Part shown: positions 1-7,865 of the stretch, piece after piece
Position numbering within the stretch: position 1 is the stretch's first letter
Layout: every line of letters starts with the position of its first letter
Origin: Spongiactinospora rosea
GTDB lineage: Bacteria > Actinomycetota > Actinomycetes > Streptosporangiales > Streptosporangiaceae
Assembly: GCF_003315795.1 (NCBI RefSeq)
Contig: NZ_QMEY01000045.1
Span: 1-35,964 of the forward strand
Reading direction: 5' to 3'
Length of the DNA: 35,964 bases
Position numbers and translations under genes: made by a program
The notes under the pieces: model-generated
Databases searched by the model: none
What the model was told of the DNA's origin: nothing
Seen by the model: the letters and a program-made list of their open reading frames with translations, nothing else

Positions 1-297
1 CACGCACAAGACCCCGGCGATCAGGGCGTGGCTGGCCGGTCATCCCCGTTTCCACATGCACTTCACGCCGACCGGGTCCTCATGGATCAACCAGGTGGAG
101 CGGTGGTTCGGCTTCCTGACCGATCAGATGATCAGGCGCGGAGTGCACAAGAGCGTCCAAGCTCTGGAGAAGGACATCCGCGCCTGGATCGACCAGTGGA
201 ACGACAACCCGCGCCCGTTCGTGTGGAAGAAGACCGCCGAGGAGATCCTCGAATCCCTCGCTAAATATCTGCGACGGATTTCTGGCGCATGACACTA
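1..297 (+). mobile_element. IS630-type insertion sequence, right-hand remnant at window edge
   Basis: Only the end of an insertion sequence is visible. It comprises the last part of a transposase plus a few bases. IS630/Tc1-mariner elements insert at TA. A TA dinucleotide at 296-297, just after the transposase stop, could mark the right boundary and target duplication. The left end lies outside the window, so terminal repeats cannot be compared and the boundary is inferred. The element abuts the substrate-binding protein gene starting at 315. Confidence 0.6.
2..292 (+). CDS. IS630 family transposase, C-terminal part (partial)
   Basis: This is the C-terminal end of a DDE-superfamily transposase, open from the window edge in the same frame to a TGA at 290-292. 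The segment SSWINQVERWFG is the IS630 motif carrying the last catalytic acid, Glu in QVER, of the DDE triad. The helical tail with IRAWIDQWNDNPRPFVWKK and TAEEIL is also typical of the family. The first two catalytic Asp residues would lie upstream of the window, so whether the copy is intact cannot be judged. An internal ATG at 56 is too late to be the true start. Confidence 0.8.
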   Translation, partial: THKTPAIRAWLAGHPRFHMHFTPTGSSWINQVERWFGFLTDQMIRRGVHKSVQALEKDIRAWIDQWNDNPRPFVWKKTAEEILESLAKYLRRISGA

Positions 298-314
298 GGA
301 AAGGAAACAGTACG

Positions 315-1229
315 ATGCGACGCGTATTCGGCTCCGTGGCGGTGTTCCTCACGGCCATGCTCGCCGTGTCCGCCTGCGGCGGCCAAGATCCGCTGGCCGG
401 CGGCGGGACGACCACGGCCACCACCAGCGGCTCGCCGGGCGGGGGCAAGGCGATCGTCGGCTCCTTCGACTTCCCGGAGAGCGTCCTGCTCGGCTCGATC
501 TACGCCCAGGCGCTCACCGCCAAGGGCGTCAAGGTCGAGGAGAAGGCCAACATCGGCAGCCGCGAGGTCGTCTACAACCAGATCAAGGGCGGCGGCCTGA
601 CCGTGCTGCCCGAGTACAACGGCGCCCTCCTCGCCTACCTCGACCCCAAGGCCACGGCCGCCACGACCGAAGAGGTCAACAGCGCCCTCGCCACCAAACT
701 GCCCCCCGAGCTCACGCTGCTGGAGTCCTCCCCGGCCGAGGACAAGGACTCCCTGACGGTCACCAAGGACACCGCCCAGAAGCACTCCCTGACCAGCATC
801 GAAGACCTGGCCAAGGTCTCCAAGGACATGACGGTGGGCGGGCCGCCGGAGTTCAAGGAGCGCAGGCAGCAGCAGTTCAAGGACGTCTACGGCCTGGAAT
901 TCAAGGAGTGGAAGCCCACCGGCGCGGCCACGGCCGACGCCATCAAGGAGGGCACCGTCCAGGCGGGCAACGTGTTCACCACCGACCCCAAGATCATCAT
1001 CAACCAGATGGTGTCGCTGGAGGACCCCAAGAACGTCTTCGGCGCCCAGAACGTCACCCCACTGGTCAACAAGGCCGCCCAGTCCGACACCATCACCAGC
1101 ACCCTCAACGCGGTCTCTGCCAAGCTGACCACCGAGAACCTCACCCAGATGATGGAGAAGATCTCCGTCAACAAGGACGAGGAGGCCGTCGTGGCCGCCG
1201 AATGGCTCAAGCAGAACGGCCTCGTCTGA
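315..1229 (+). CDS. Glycine betaine/choline-type ABC transporter substrate-binding lipoprotein (OpuAC/OsmF-like)
   Basis: This is the extracytoplasmic solute-binding component of a quaternary-ammonium compatible-solute ABC transporter, 304 residues, the usual length. It begins with a basic n-region and hydrophobic stretch ending in the lipobox VSAC (Cys about residue 21), followed by a Gly/Thr/Ser linker. The mature part starts with VGSFDFPESVLLGSIYAQAL and continues with GSREVVYNQI and LPEYNGALLAYLD, the first-lobe pattern of OpuAC/ProX/OsmF proteins. A purine-rich AAAGGAAAC lies 9-17 bases before the ATG. No permease or ATPase gene follows, and only an IS630 remnant precedes it, so here it is an orphan. 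Its transporter genes may lie upstream of the IS or be lost. The exact ligand is not readable from sequence. Confidence 0.85.
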   Translation: MRRVFGSVAVFLTAMLAVSACGGQDPLAGGGTTTATTSGSPGGGKAIVGSFDFPESVLLGSIYAQALTAKGVKVEEKANIGSREVVYNQIKGGGLTVLPEYNGALLAYLDPKATAATTEEVNSALATKLPPELTLLESSPAEDKDSLTVTKDTAQKHSLTSIEDLAKVSKDMTVGGPPEFKERRQQQFKDVYGLEFKEWKPTGAATADAIKEGTVQAGNVFTTDPKIIINQMVSLEDPKNVFGAQNVTPLVNKAAQSDTITSTLNAVSAKLTTENLTQMMEKISVNKDEEAVVAAEWLKQNGLV

Positions 1230-1272
1230 CCCTTTCGCCGGTGCCCGGGCAACGGTAGAACGTGCGGGGGAC

Positions 1273-1299
1273 AAGGGCCTGGCCGAGCGCTGGGCCCTT
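1273..1299 (+). terminator. Possible intrinsic terminator after the substrate-binding protein gene
   Basis: A 7-bp perfect inverted repeat, AAGGGCC with GGCCCTT, is separated by 13 bases and starts 44 bases after the stop codon. Only a weak AT-rich stretch follows, so this is a plausible but unproven terminator. Confidence 0.4.
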
Positions 1300-1497
1300 A
1301 TACCCGCCCGTAAAGCTTGAGACGTCCCGGCCCCGACCGCCCTGCTCGAATCGCCGCCACGACGCCCCGGGCACCCGGCGGCCTTCGGCCGTGTGGCGCA
1401 CCCCGCTGCCCGGTCGTGATCAGGGTGTCCGAGCACACGACATGGCGGCTCTCCTGCGGAACGTTGCGGCCCGGGCGTTCTGGTCGCGGTCGAGATG

Positions 1498-1745
1498 TCC
1501 CGGGTCGGGTGATGGCCGCGGCGGTTCGCCGTGCCGATGACGGCCGGGGTTCTGGGGACTCGGCTGTGTGGTGGAGCCGGGGGGCCGATGTCGTCTTGAT
1601 CTTTTGTGGCCTGGGTGTCCGGGGCCGGATGATGGCTGCGGCGGTTCGCCGTGCTGACGACCGCCGGGGTCCCGGGTGCTTGATCGCCCCCGTGCGCGTG
1701 GTGGAGCCTGATGGCCGATGGCATCTCGATCTCCTGGCCGTGCCC
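1498..1745. repeat. Two tandem imperfect ~120-bp repeats
   Basis: The block beginning GATGGCCGCGGCGGTTCGCC at 1511 recurs, slightly changed, at 1631 (GATGGCTGCGGCGGTTCGCC), exactly 120 bases later. The following segments also align (GTGGTGGAGCC near 1568 and 1699). A diverged partial third copy may precede them around 1450-1500. No protein family was recognised in any frame. Confidence 0.6.
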
Positions 1746-2101
1746 TGGTGTGCAGTGAACCTTTTTCAACCTCAGGTTCCCAGGTCAGAGGCGGTATGCG
1801 AGATGCCATATCCGCTTGACCAGGCGTCCTGCCGCGGTATCAGGCCCGGCCCGAGCCCGACGGAGACGCCCCTGAGCTGGTCCAAGCGATCGGTTGAGAA
1901 AGGTTCAGTGGGGGCGGGGCCGGTTGTCAGGGTTGGGGACGGTGATCGCCTGACCCGCGGCTAGGGTCTCATCCTGCCGGCTGTGTAATGGTGTGGTGTT
2001 GCGGCGGGCGGTCGGGCGAATGATCGAGGTGGTGACGCGGGTGGTGGCCGAGGGTTCGGCATGCCGGCCGCGTTCGGGAGTGCGGTGGGGTCGGGTGGCG
2101 G

Positions 2102-2584
2102 ATGTCGCAGTTCGTTGAGGCGATGGCCCAGTTGGCGGCCGGAGTCGGCGTCGTCACGGTCCAGGACGACCGTGACGACATCGGTGTCACCGTCTCGGCG
2201 GTGATGTCGGTGTCGCTGGACCCGCCGCTGGTGCTGGTCAGCCTGGCCAACGGCGGCTACGTCTGCGAGGTCATGCTGCGCAGGGACCTCTGGGCGGTGA
2301 GCCTGCTCTCCGCCGGGCAATCGACCATGGCCAGCAGGTTCGCCACCCCGGGCCGCCCCAGCGCCCGCCTCCTCGTGGCCGGTACTCCTCACCACCGCGG
2401 CGACCACACCGACGCCCTCGTCATAGAGGGCGGCGTGGCCGCCCTGGAGGCGGAGACCACCAAGGTGGTCCCGGCCGGAGACCACACTCTGTTCATCGCC
2501 AAAGTGCTGACCGTGGACTACCTCGACCCCTCCGCCTCTCCTCTCATCCGCCTCCGCGGCCGCTACCGCCCACTCCCCACCTGA
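2102..2584 (+). CDS. Flavin reductase-like domain protein
   Basis: This is a 160-residue protein of the split-barrel flavin reductase family (FMN-binding; DIM6/NTAB/RutF type). Such proteins reduce free flavin with NAD(P)H, often for a two-component monooxygenase. The family N-terminal pattern is clear: a short helix, then AAGVGVVTVQD, then GVTVSAVMSVSLDPPLVLVSLA, which supplies the strand and flavin-contact segment. It ends in YLDPSASPLIRLRGRYRPL, where family members usually carry a final Y/H plus R/G element. A purine-rich GGGTGGCGG directly precedes the ATG. No oxygenase partner is adjacent, so the physiological substrate is unknown. Confidence 0.8.
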   Translation: MSQFVEAMAQLAAGVGVVTVQDDRDDIGVTVSAVMSVSLDPPLVLVSLANGGYVCEVMLRRDLWAVSLLSAGQSTMASRFATPGRPSARLLVAGTPHHRGDHTDALVIEGGVAALEAETTKVVPAGDHTLFIAKVLTVDYLDPSASPLIRLRGRYRPLPT

Positions 2585-2653
2585 CCCCCGCCCTTGGCGG
2601 CCCTTCCCGCGCCCGGGCATCGCCTGCTCCCTGGGGCGGGAATGCGGTGGATT

Positions 2654-2672
2654 GAGCCGCGGTGGGCGGCTC
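2654..2672. terminator. Hairpin between flavin reductase and patatin genes
   Basis: A 7-bp perfect inverted repeat, GAGCCGC and GCGGCTC, with a 5-base loop. It lies 70 bases after the flavin reductase stop and before the patatin promoter, a reasonable terminator position. There is no T-run. Confidence 0.4.
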
Positions 2673-2718
2673 GCTAGCCCCAGATCGTGATCCAATGCCG
2701 GCGGCAGATGTGGGCTTG

Positions 2719-2724
2719 TAGCAT
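2719..2724 (+). promoter_or_regulatory. Candidate -10 box of a leaderless promoter for the patatin gene
   Basis: TAGCAT fits the actinobacterial TANNNT -10 consensus and ends 6 bases before the ATG at 2731. No Shine-Dalgarno sequence is visible. This is the arrangement expected for a leaderless mRNA. No clear -35 was found. Confidence 0.45.
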
Positions 2725-2730
2725 CACGGC

Positions 2731-3564
2731 ATGATCATCCTCACTGCCGGCGAGTCCGCCACGGCCGTCGTCCTTGGACCTGGGGGCCCGGTCGGTACCG
2801 CCTGGCTCCTCGGCCTGGCGGCGGGGCTGCGCAGGGCGGGCGTGGACCTGGCCGACGCCGATCTGCTCATCGGTACCTCCGCGGGCGCGATCGCCGGGGC
2901 CGTCCTGTCCGCCGGGCGCGACCTGGGCGAAGTCGCCGACCTGCCGCCGGCGCCGCCGGGCAGGCGGGCCGGGGACCCGACCGTGATGCCGCGCGTCCTG
3001 CACATCCTCAACGCGCCCGGCATCGATCCGAACGAGGCACTGCGCCAGGTCGGCGCGCTCGCCCTGCAGGCTGACGCGCTGCCGGAGGAACAGCATCTGA
3101 CCGCCATGGAACACCTCATCGGCACCCGGACCTGGCCCGACATCCCGCTACTGATCACCGCCGTGGACGCCGAAAGCGGCGAGCGGGTGGCCTGGAGCCG
3201 TGACAGCGGCGTCCCGCTCCACGCAGCCGTCGCCGCCAGCAGCGCCGCACCCGGCTACGCGGTCCCGATCACCATCGACGGGCATCGGTACATGGACGGC
3301 GCGCTCGGCGGAGGCTCCAACGCTCGACTCGCCGACGGTGCGGGCACGCTCATCCTCATCGAACCGATCGGGCACCTGCTTGCGGCCACACCGGTTGAGG
3401 CCGATGTGCGGATCGGTCCCGATCGGGCCGCGCTTGAGGCGTTCGGGCCGGACGTCGGCGACCGGAGCCGATGGGCCCAGGTGTACAAGTCCGGACACCG
3501 TCAGTCCGCCGGCATCGCCGACCGGATCAGGCCGCACCTGCCGGGACGTTCCGAGCGGGCCTGA
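2731..3564 (+). CDS. Patatin-like phospholipase family protein
   Basis: This is a 277-residue patatin-fold hydrolase, which would act on acyl-ester lipids with a Ser-Asp dyad. The glycine-rich oxyanion segment GPGGPVGTAW is near residue 16. The nucleophile elbow GTSAG (Ser about residue 51) follows LLI, and the catalytic Asp is in the DGAL motif (about residue 189, from YMDGALGGG). All three core elements are present, so it should be active. The DG(A) replaces the more common DGG. There is no signal peptide or membrane segment, so it is probably cytoplasmic. The start was chosen from the adjacent leaderless-type promoter. The substrate is unknown. Confidence 0.85.
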   Translation: MIILTAGESATAVVLGPGGPVGTAWLLGLAAGLRRAGVDLADADLLIGTSAGAIAGAVLSAGRDLGEVADLPPAPPGRRAGDPTVMPRVLHILNAPGIDPNEALRQVGALALQADALPEEQHLTAMEHLIGTRTWPDIPLLITAVDAESGERVAWSRDSGVPLHAAVAASSAAPGYAVPITIDGHRYMDGALGGGSNARLADGAGTLILIEPIGHLLAATPVEADVRIGPDRAALEAFGPDVGDRSRWAQVYKSGHRQSAGIADRIRPHLPGRSERA

Positions 3565-3869
3565 CTCGGCGGCTGCCCGTGTCGAGCCCCTGCGGCCGGG
3601 GCCCGCAGAACTCCGCACGCTAGGTTGTACGCGCCGCCGCACTTCGACTGGTACAGCCGACACCCTCTCCTGACTGGCGTTCGCGTGCCCTCGCACCGCG
3701 TGAGTACGTGTTCGCACGGGGGGCGCTGCCTGGGCGTGGGCCTTCGCCTGCTCTTCGTGCCCGGCCGCCGGGTTTCGCGCCTTCTGCGGATAGGGGTTGA
3801 TCAGTAGTGGCTTCCTCCGATTGGCGATCTCGCCACTCCGTGGGACGCGATCCTGGGCGTGGGGGTGGG
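3565..3869. other. Intergenic region between convergent patatin and sppA-like genes
   Basis: This is about 300 bases between the stops of a plus- and a minus-strand gene. A short GC inverted repeat (CTGCGG...CCGCAG, about 3590-3610) could end transcription. I see no supported gene. Confidence 0.4.
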
Positions 3870-5570
3870 TCAGGTGATCGTCCAGGTGCCGGGGAGCTGG
3901 AGGGGGCCGTAGGTGGGGAGGCCGAGGGAGGTGGCCAGGCCGGCGAGGGGGCCCCAGGCTTCCAGGCGGACGCGGGCGAGGGCCGCGGAGCGGTCTTCGC
4001 TGGACTCGGGGGGACGCAGGCGCTCCAGAGGGTTGACCCGGGGGAAGGTGCGGACGGTGGCGTCTTCGGGGAGTCCGGCCTTCTTCCTGGCCAGGGCGAG
4101 TGCGTCGGTGAGGCCGCCGAGCTCGTCGACCAGGCCGCCGCCGTGGGCGTCGGCGCCGGTCCAGACGCGGCCCTTGGCCAGCTCGTGTGCCCGGTCGCGG
4201 TCGAGGCCGCGGCCCTCGGCCACCTTGGTCACGAAGTCGTCGTAGATGCGGTCGAGCCAGGCGTTGACCCGCTCCCACTGGGACTCGGAGAACGCCTCGG
4301 AGGTGGAGAACATCCCCGCGTTGGCCCCCTCGCGCACCGTCTCGACACCCACGCCGAGCCGGTCGAGCAGCCCGCCGACCACCGGCTTGCCGCCGAGGAC
4401 CCCGATGGAGCCGGTCAGCGTGCCGGGCTGGGCCACGATCACGTCGGCCGCCATGGACACGAAGTAGCCTCCGGAGGCCGCCACGTCGCCCATCGAGACG
4501 ATCACCGGCTTGCCGGTCTTGCGGGTCAGCACGACCTCGCGCCACACCGCGTCGGAGGCCACGTAAGAGCCGCCGGGGCTGTCGACCCGGAAGACGACGG
4601 CCTTGACGTGCTCGTCGCGCCGGGCCGCGCGCAGTGCCGCGCAGATCGTGTCGGACCCCATCGAACCGCCCCCGCCGAGCGGCCCGCGCCCGCTGCGCCC
4701 CAGCCGGATCGGGCCGCTGCCGTGCACCAGCGCCACCACCGGCTCGCCGGGCTTGGGCAGCCGCTTGGCCAGCGCGCCCCTGGCGTAGCGGGAGACGAAC
4801 TGCAGGTGCGCTCCCTCGCCCGCGGCGGCGAGCACGTCGTCGTAGACCTCGTCGCGGTAGGCCAGCCGGTCCACCAGGCCGTGCTCCACCGCCTCGGCGC
4901 CGATGAACGGCCCCTGGTCGATCAGCCCGCGGACCGTCGCCTCATCCAGCCTGCGGCTCGCCGCGACGGCCGAGACGATCTGCTCGGTCACCGACCCGGC
5001 GATGCGGGTCAGCGACTCGCGGTGCGGCTCGGTCATCCGCTCCTGGGTGAACATGTCGGCCGCGGTCTTGTACTCGTGCCGCTGGCCGAGCTGGTATTCG
5101 ACCCCGACCTTGCCGAGCGCGCCGCGCAGGAAGCGCTGCTCCATGGCGATGCCGGTCAGCCCGAGGTCGCCGGACGGCTGCAGGTAGACCCGCTCGGCGG
5201 CGGTGGCCAGGTAATAGGGCACCGTGCCCGCGCCGAACTCGCCGAAGCTCTCCGCGAAGGCGACCGTCAGCTTGCCCGAGGACCGGAAGCGCGTGATGGC
5301 CGCGCGCAGCTCCTGGACCGTGCCGAGCCCGAGCGGCCGGCCGCCGACCTTGACGACCAGCGCCTTGACCCTGGAGTCGGCCGCCGCGCGCCGGAGGCCG
5401 GACAGCAGGTCGGTGAGGCGGGCCCGGCGCATGGAGAGCACGGCGCTCAGTGGATCGGCCGGTGGGCCCTCGGTGACCCCCTCGGTGAGGTCGAGCTCCA
5501 GGACCAGCGGCGCGGTGCGACGCTGCCGGAGCCGGTCGACGGTTTCGATGATCGCCTTGCTCGCGTCCAT
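3870..5570 (-). CDS. sppA: Signal peptide peptidase SppA, 67-kDa type (family S49)
   Basis: This is a serine protease of family S49 with the tandem-domain (protease IV) layout, 566 residues. These enzymes cleave residual signal peptides using a Ser-Lys dyad split between the two halves. The Lys candidate is in HEYKTAADMF (about residue 168) and the Ser in GDVAASGGYF (about residue 366), both in family context. LTGSIGVLGGKP and GRVWTGADAHGGGLVDELGG complete the second domain. The ATG at 5570 is preferred because AGGGTGGGG precedes it; a GTG three codons upstream overlaps that site. Unlike E. coli SppA, no N-terminal membrane anchor is visible, so localisation is uncertain. It is probably not co-transcribed tightly with the next gene (about 130-bp gap). 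Confidence 0.9.
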   Translation of the reverse strand: MDASKAIIETVDRLRQRRTAPLVLELDLTEGVTEGPPADPLSAVLSMRRARLTDLLSGLRRAAADSRVKALVVKVGGRPLGLGTVQELRAAITRFRSSGKLTVAFAESFGEFGAGTVPYYLATAAERVYLQPSGDLGLTGIAMEQRFLRGALGKVGVEYQLGQRHEYKTAADMFTQERMTEPHRESLTRIAGSVTEQIVSAVAASRRLDEATVRGLIDQGPFIGAEAVEHGLVDRLAYRDEVYDDVLAAAGEGAHLQFVSRYARGALAKRLPKPGEPVVALVHGSGPIRLGRSGRGPLGGGGSMGSDTICAALRAARRDEHVKAVVFRVDSPGGSYVASDAVWREVVLTRKTGKPVIVSMGDVAASGGYFVSMAADVIVAQPGTLTGSIGVLGGKPVVGGLLDRLGVGVETVREGANAGMFSTSEAFSESQWERVNAWLDRIYDDFVTKVAEGRGLDRDRAHELAKGRVWTGADAHGGGLVDELGGLTDALALARKKAGLPEDATVRTFPRVNPLERLRPPESSEDRSAALARVRLEAWGPLAGLATSLGLPTYGPLQLPGTWTIT

Positions 5571-5670
5571 GAGCCCCACCCTAAGCGACTACGTGCGGTC
5601 GAGCGCTCGCCGAGCGCTCGCCTGTGGATGAACGAGTGGCCTGTGGACGAACCCCACGGCCACGCCCCGA

Positions 5671-5709
5671 CATCTACCTGTATCTGCCTTTATCTGCCTT
5701 ATCTACCTG
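5671..5709. repeat. Four tandem decamers at the end of the subtilase gene
   Basis: The decamer (C/T)ATCT(A/G)CCT(G/T) is repeated four times head to tail (5671, 5681, 5691 and 5701, the last shortened). It overlaps the stop codon of the minus-strand protease gene. It looks like replication-slippage DNA, and no function is evident. Confidence 0.6.
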
Positions 5710-7682
5710 TTCACATGTTTCCTGAGCGTCGATATGGATCGCGTGAGCTGGGCGGAGGTGGCCTTCCCGCTCAGCCGCCGCCGTTCGGCCGTGGTCAGCG
5801 CCGATTTCAGCGTGGTGGAGCCGGTGATCTTCGCGGTGGTGTTGCGCGCGCCGTACGCCCAGTTGAGCCACGCGGCCAGCAGCTCGCGGTCCAGCGCCGC
5901 CCGGCCCGCCTTGGCCTTGGACCGCAGTACCTTGCCCGCGGAGGACGGCGTGGACATTTTGGCGACCTCGGGGAAGACCTTGCTGGCCCGCTTCACCAGG
6001 CTCAGGTAGCAGGCGAGCGTCGCGTCGGTCACCCTCTGGCCGCCCTTGCGGGTCTCGGCGGCCCAGGCGGCGGCGGTGAGCGCGGTCCTGGCCTTGCCGC
6101 GCGTGCACACCGCCGGGGCGGGGCGCGGCTTGGGCGCGGGCGTGACCGTGACCGTCACGGTGACGGTGACCTCGGGCGTCGGCTCGGGGGCCGGTGGCGC
6201 CGGCGGGTCCGTGGTCGGGCCGGGCTGAGGCTGAGGCTCAGGCTCGGGTTCCGGCTCCGGCGCGGGCTCCGGTTCTGGTGCCGGTTCTGGCTCAGGTTCG
6301 GGCTCGGGGGCCGGTTCCACGGGGGAGTGGGTGACCGGCGGGGAGGGTTCGGTACCGGTGAGGGCCGCGTGGACGTCGATCCGCGGCGTGGTGACCGTAC
6401 CGTAGACGACCTTGCGCCCCGCGGCCTTCAGCCGTTCCACCAGGGCCGCCCCCGAGTCGCCGGGGAACTTCTGGCGCAGCAGCGCCAGCGCCCCCGCCAC
6501 ATGCGGGACCGACATCGAGGTGCCGCTGTAGGTCGCGTAGGTGTCATCGGGGACCGCCGAGGTCACGTCCACGCCGGGCGCGAACAGGTCCAGCAGCGCC
6601 CCCTGGTTGGAGAACGGCGCGATGGCGTCGGCGTCGTCCGTCGCGCCCACGGTCACCGCCGAGGAGATGCACCCGGGGAACCCCGCGCCCTCGAACGACT
6701 CGTTGCCCGCCGCCGCCACCGTCGGTACGCCCTGTCCGAGCAGCGCGTCGATCTTCGGCTTGAGGCTCCGCCCCTCCTCGGTGTCGTCGCAGGCGGTGTC
6801 GGACGGGCCGCCGCCGACGCTCAGGTTCACCGCCGCGATCCGGTGCGCGGCGGCGAGCGTACCGAGGTGGTCGAACGCCAGCCGCAGGCTGGACTCGAAG
6901 GCGAGCAGGCAGGTCCCAGGGATTCCGCAGGTCTCCTGGTCGTGGGCCTTGCTGAAGACCTGTACGGCGACCAGGTTCGCGCCCGGCGCGACCCCCGGCC
7001 CCGGCGCCCCGGCCGCCGCCGCGCCCACCGCGATCCCGGCCACATGGGTGCCGTGGTCGCACAGGTTGACGCCGCCCTCTAGGCATCGGGCCGTCTCGGC
7101 GTCGGCCGCGCCCGGCCCGATCTGGGTGTCCTGCCCGTCGGGGCAGAGCGATTCGAGCGTCATGCCCTCCTCGCCGGTCGCCGAGAAGCACGCCTCCGCG
7201 ACGATCCTGCCCGCGAACGCCGGATGGTCGCGATCAACCCCGGTGTCCAGTACCGCCACGGCCGTGCCCGTGCCCTGTACGCCCTCGGCGTGCGCCCGGT
7301 CGGCCCCGATGACCTTGATCGTCTGGGCCAGCGCGGGCGGGTAGGCGTGGTCCTTGTGGATCGAGAGCACCCGTGGGTCGTCCGCGAGGCTCCGCAACGC
7401 CTCGGCGCCGCCCGTGACGACGATGAACGGGCGGTCGCGGGGCGCCGCCCGTAATGCCACGTCGGCACGTTCCGCGCCGGGGGCGCGCTCGGCCCGCTCC
7501 GCCAGGGGCGCGGCGGCGGCCGGATCGCGCAGTTCCACGATCGCCCGGACCGGCCGGGCCTCGGCCTCGGCGCGCAGGCCCATCTCGATCTTGGGTTCCG
7601 CCGGGGGATCGGCGGCCATCGCAGGGGCGGCGGGCAATAGTGCGAGCAGGAGCGAACAGACGGCCACGCGTCGGAACCGCAC
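5703..7682 (-). CDS. Secreted subtilisin-like serine protease (family S8)
   Basis: This is an exported subtilase of 659 residues. The start is the GTG at 7682, preceded by GGAGGAA, giving a compact signal peptide (RFRRVAVCSLLLALLPAAPA). An upstream ATG at 7709 would add nine residues. A degenerate I9-type propeptide follows (AIVELRDP to LSIHKDHAY). The catalytic domain has Asp in VAVLDTGVD (about 146), His in DHGTHVAG (about 208) and Ser in GTSMSVPHVAG (about 388), with the oxyanion Asn in AAGNE. After the domain come a Pro/Glu repeat linker (about 455-495), a Thr/Val run and a roughly 150-residue basic C-terminal region of unknown role, possibly wall binding. Several Cys pairs in the catalytic domain suggest disulfides. 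Lys-rich or processed substrates cannot be predicted. Confidence 0.92.
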   Translation of the reverse strand: MRFRRVAVCSLLLALLPAAPAMAADPPAEPKIEMGLRAEAEARPVRAIVELRDPAAAAPLAERAERAPGAERADVALRAAPRDRPFIVVTGGAEALRSLADDPRVLSIHKDHAYPPALAQTIKVIGADRAHAEGVQGTGTAVAVLDTGVDRDHPAFAGRIVAEACFSATGEEGMTLESLCPDGQDTQIGPGAADAETARCLEGGVNLCDHGTHVAGIAVGAAAAGAPGPGVAPGANLVAVQVFSKAHDQETCGIPGTCLLAFESSLRLAFDHLGTLAAAHRIAAVNLSVGGGPSDTACDDTEEGRSLKPKIDALLGQGVPTVAAAGNESFEGAGFPGCISSAVTVGATDDADAIAPFSNQGALLDLFAPGVDVTSAVPDDTYATYSGTSMSVPHVAGALALLRQKFPGDSGAALVERLKAAGRKVVYGTVTTPRIDVHAALTGTEPSPPVTHSPVEPAPEPEPEPEPAPEPEPAPEPEPEPEPQPQPGPTTDPPAPPAPEPTPEVTVTVTVTVTPAPKPRPAPAVCTRGKARTALTAAAWAAETRKGGQRVTDATLACYLSLVKRASKVFPEVAKMSTPSSAGKVLRSKAKAGRAALDRELLAAWLNWAYGARNTTAKITGSTTLKSALTTAERRRLSGKATSAQLTRSISTLRKHVNR

Positions 7683-7865
7683 ACTTCCTCCGGGGGCAAG
7701 GAGGCACATAATCCGCTTGGGAGTCTAAAGCTGATCTTCCCCCGGAGAGAAGGGCGAAAGGTACATAAGACCGTGTCCGTATGACCGGCATGCCCCTGAC
7801 ATGGCTCGACCCCCCGCCGCGTGACGCTGACGGAGGGCCGAGCGTTCAGATAGTAGTGCAGCCGG

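Larger units (their letters stand above)
1230..2101. other. Gene-poor intergenic region
   Basis: This is about 870 bases between the lipoprotein gene and the flavin reductase gene. It contains a candidate terminator and a pair of 120-bp imperfect repeats. The open frames across it are low-complexity, rich in Arg/Pro/Gly, and look like GC-driven spurious frames. I see no recognisable gene or RNA. Confidence 0.5.

Noticed and set aside
261..1769. 502-residue minus-strand frame
   Set aside because: It is antisense to the substrate-binding gene and crosses the 120-bp repeats. No domain features were found.
3807..7082. 1091-residue plus-strand open frame
   Set aside because: It lies antisense to sppA and the subtilase, has Gly/Arg/Asp-rich composition and no family motif. 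High GC keeps the opposite frame open.
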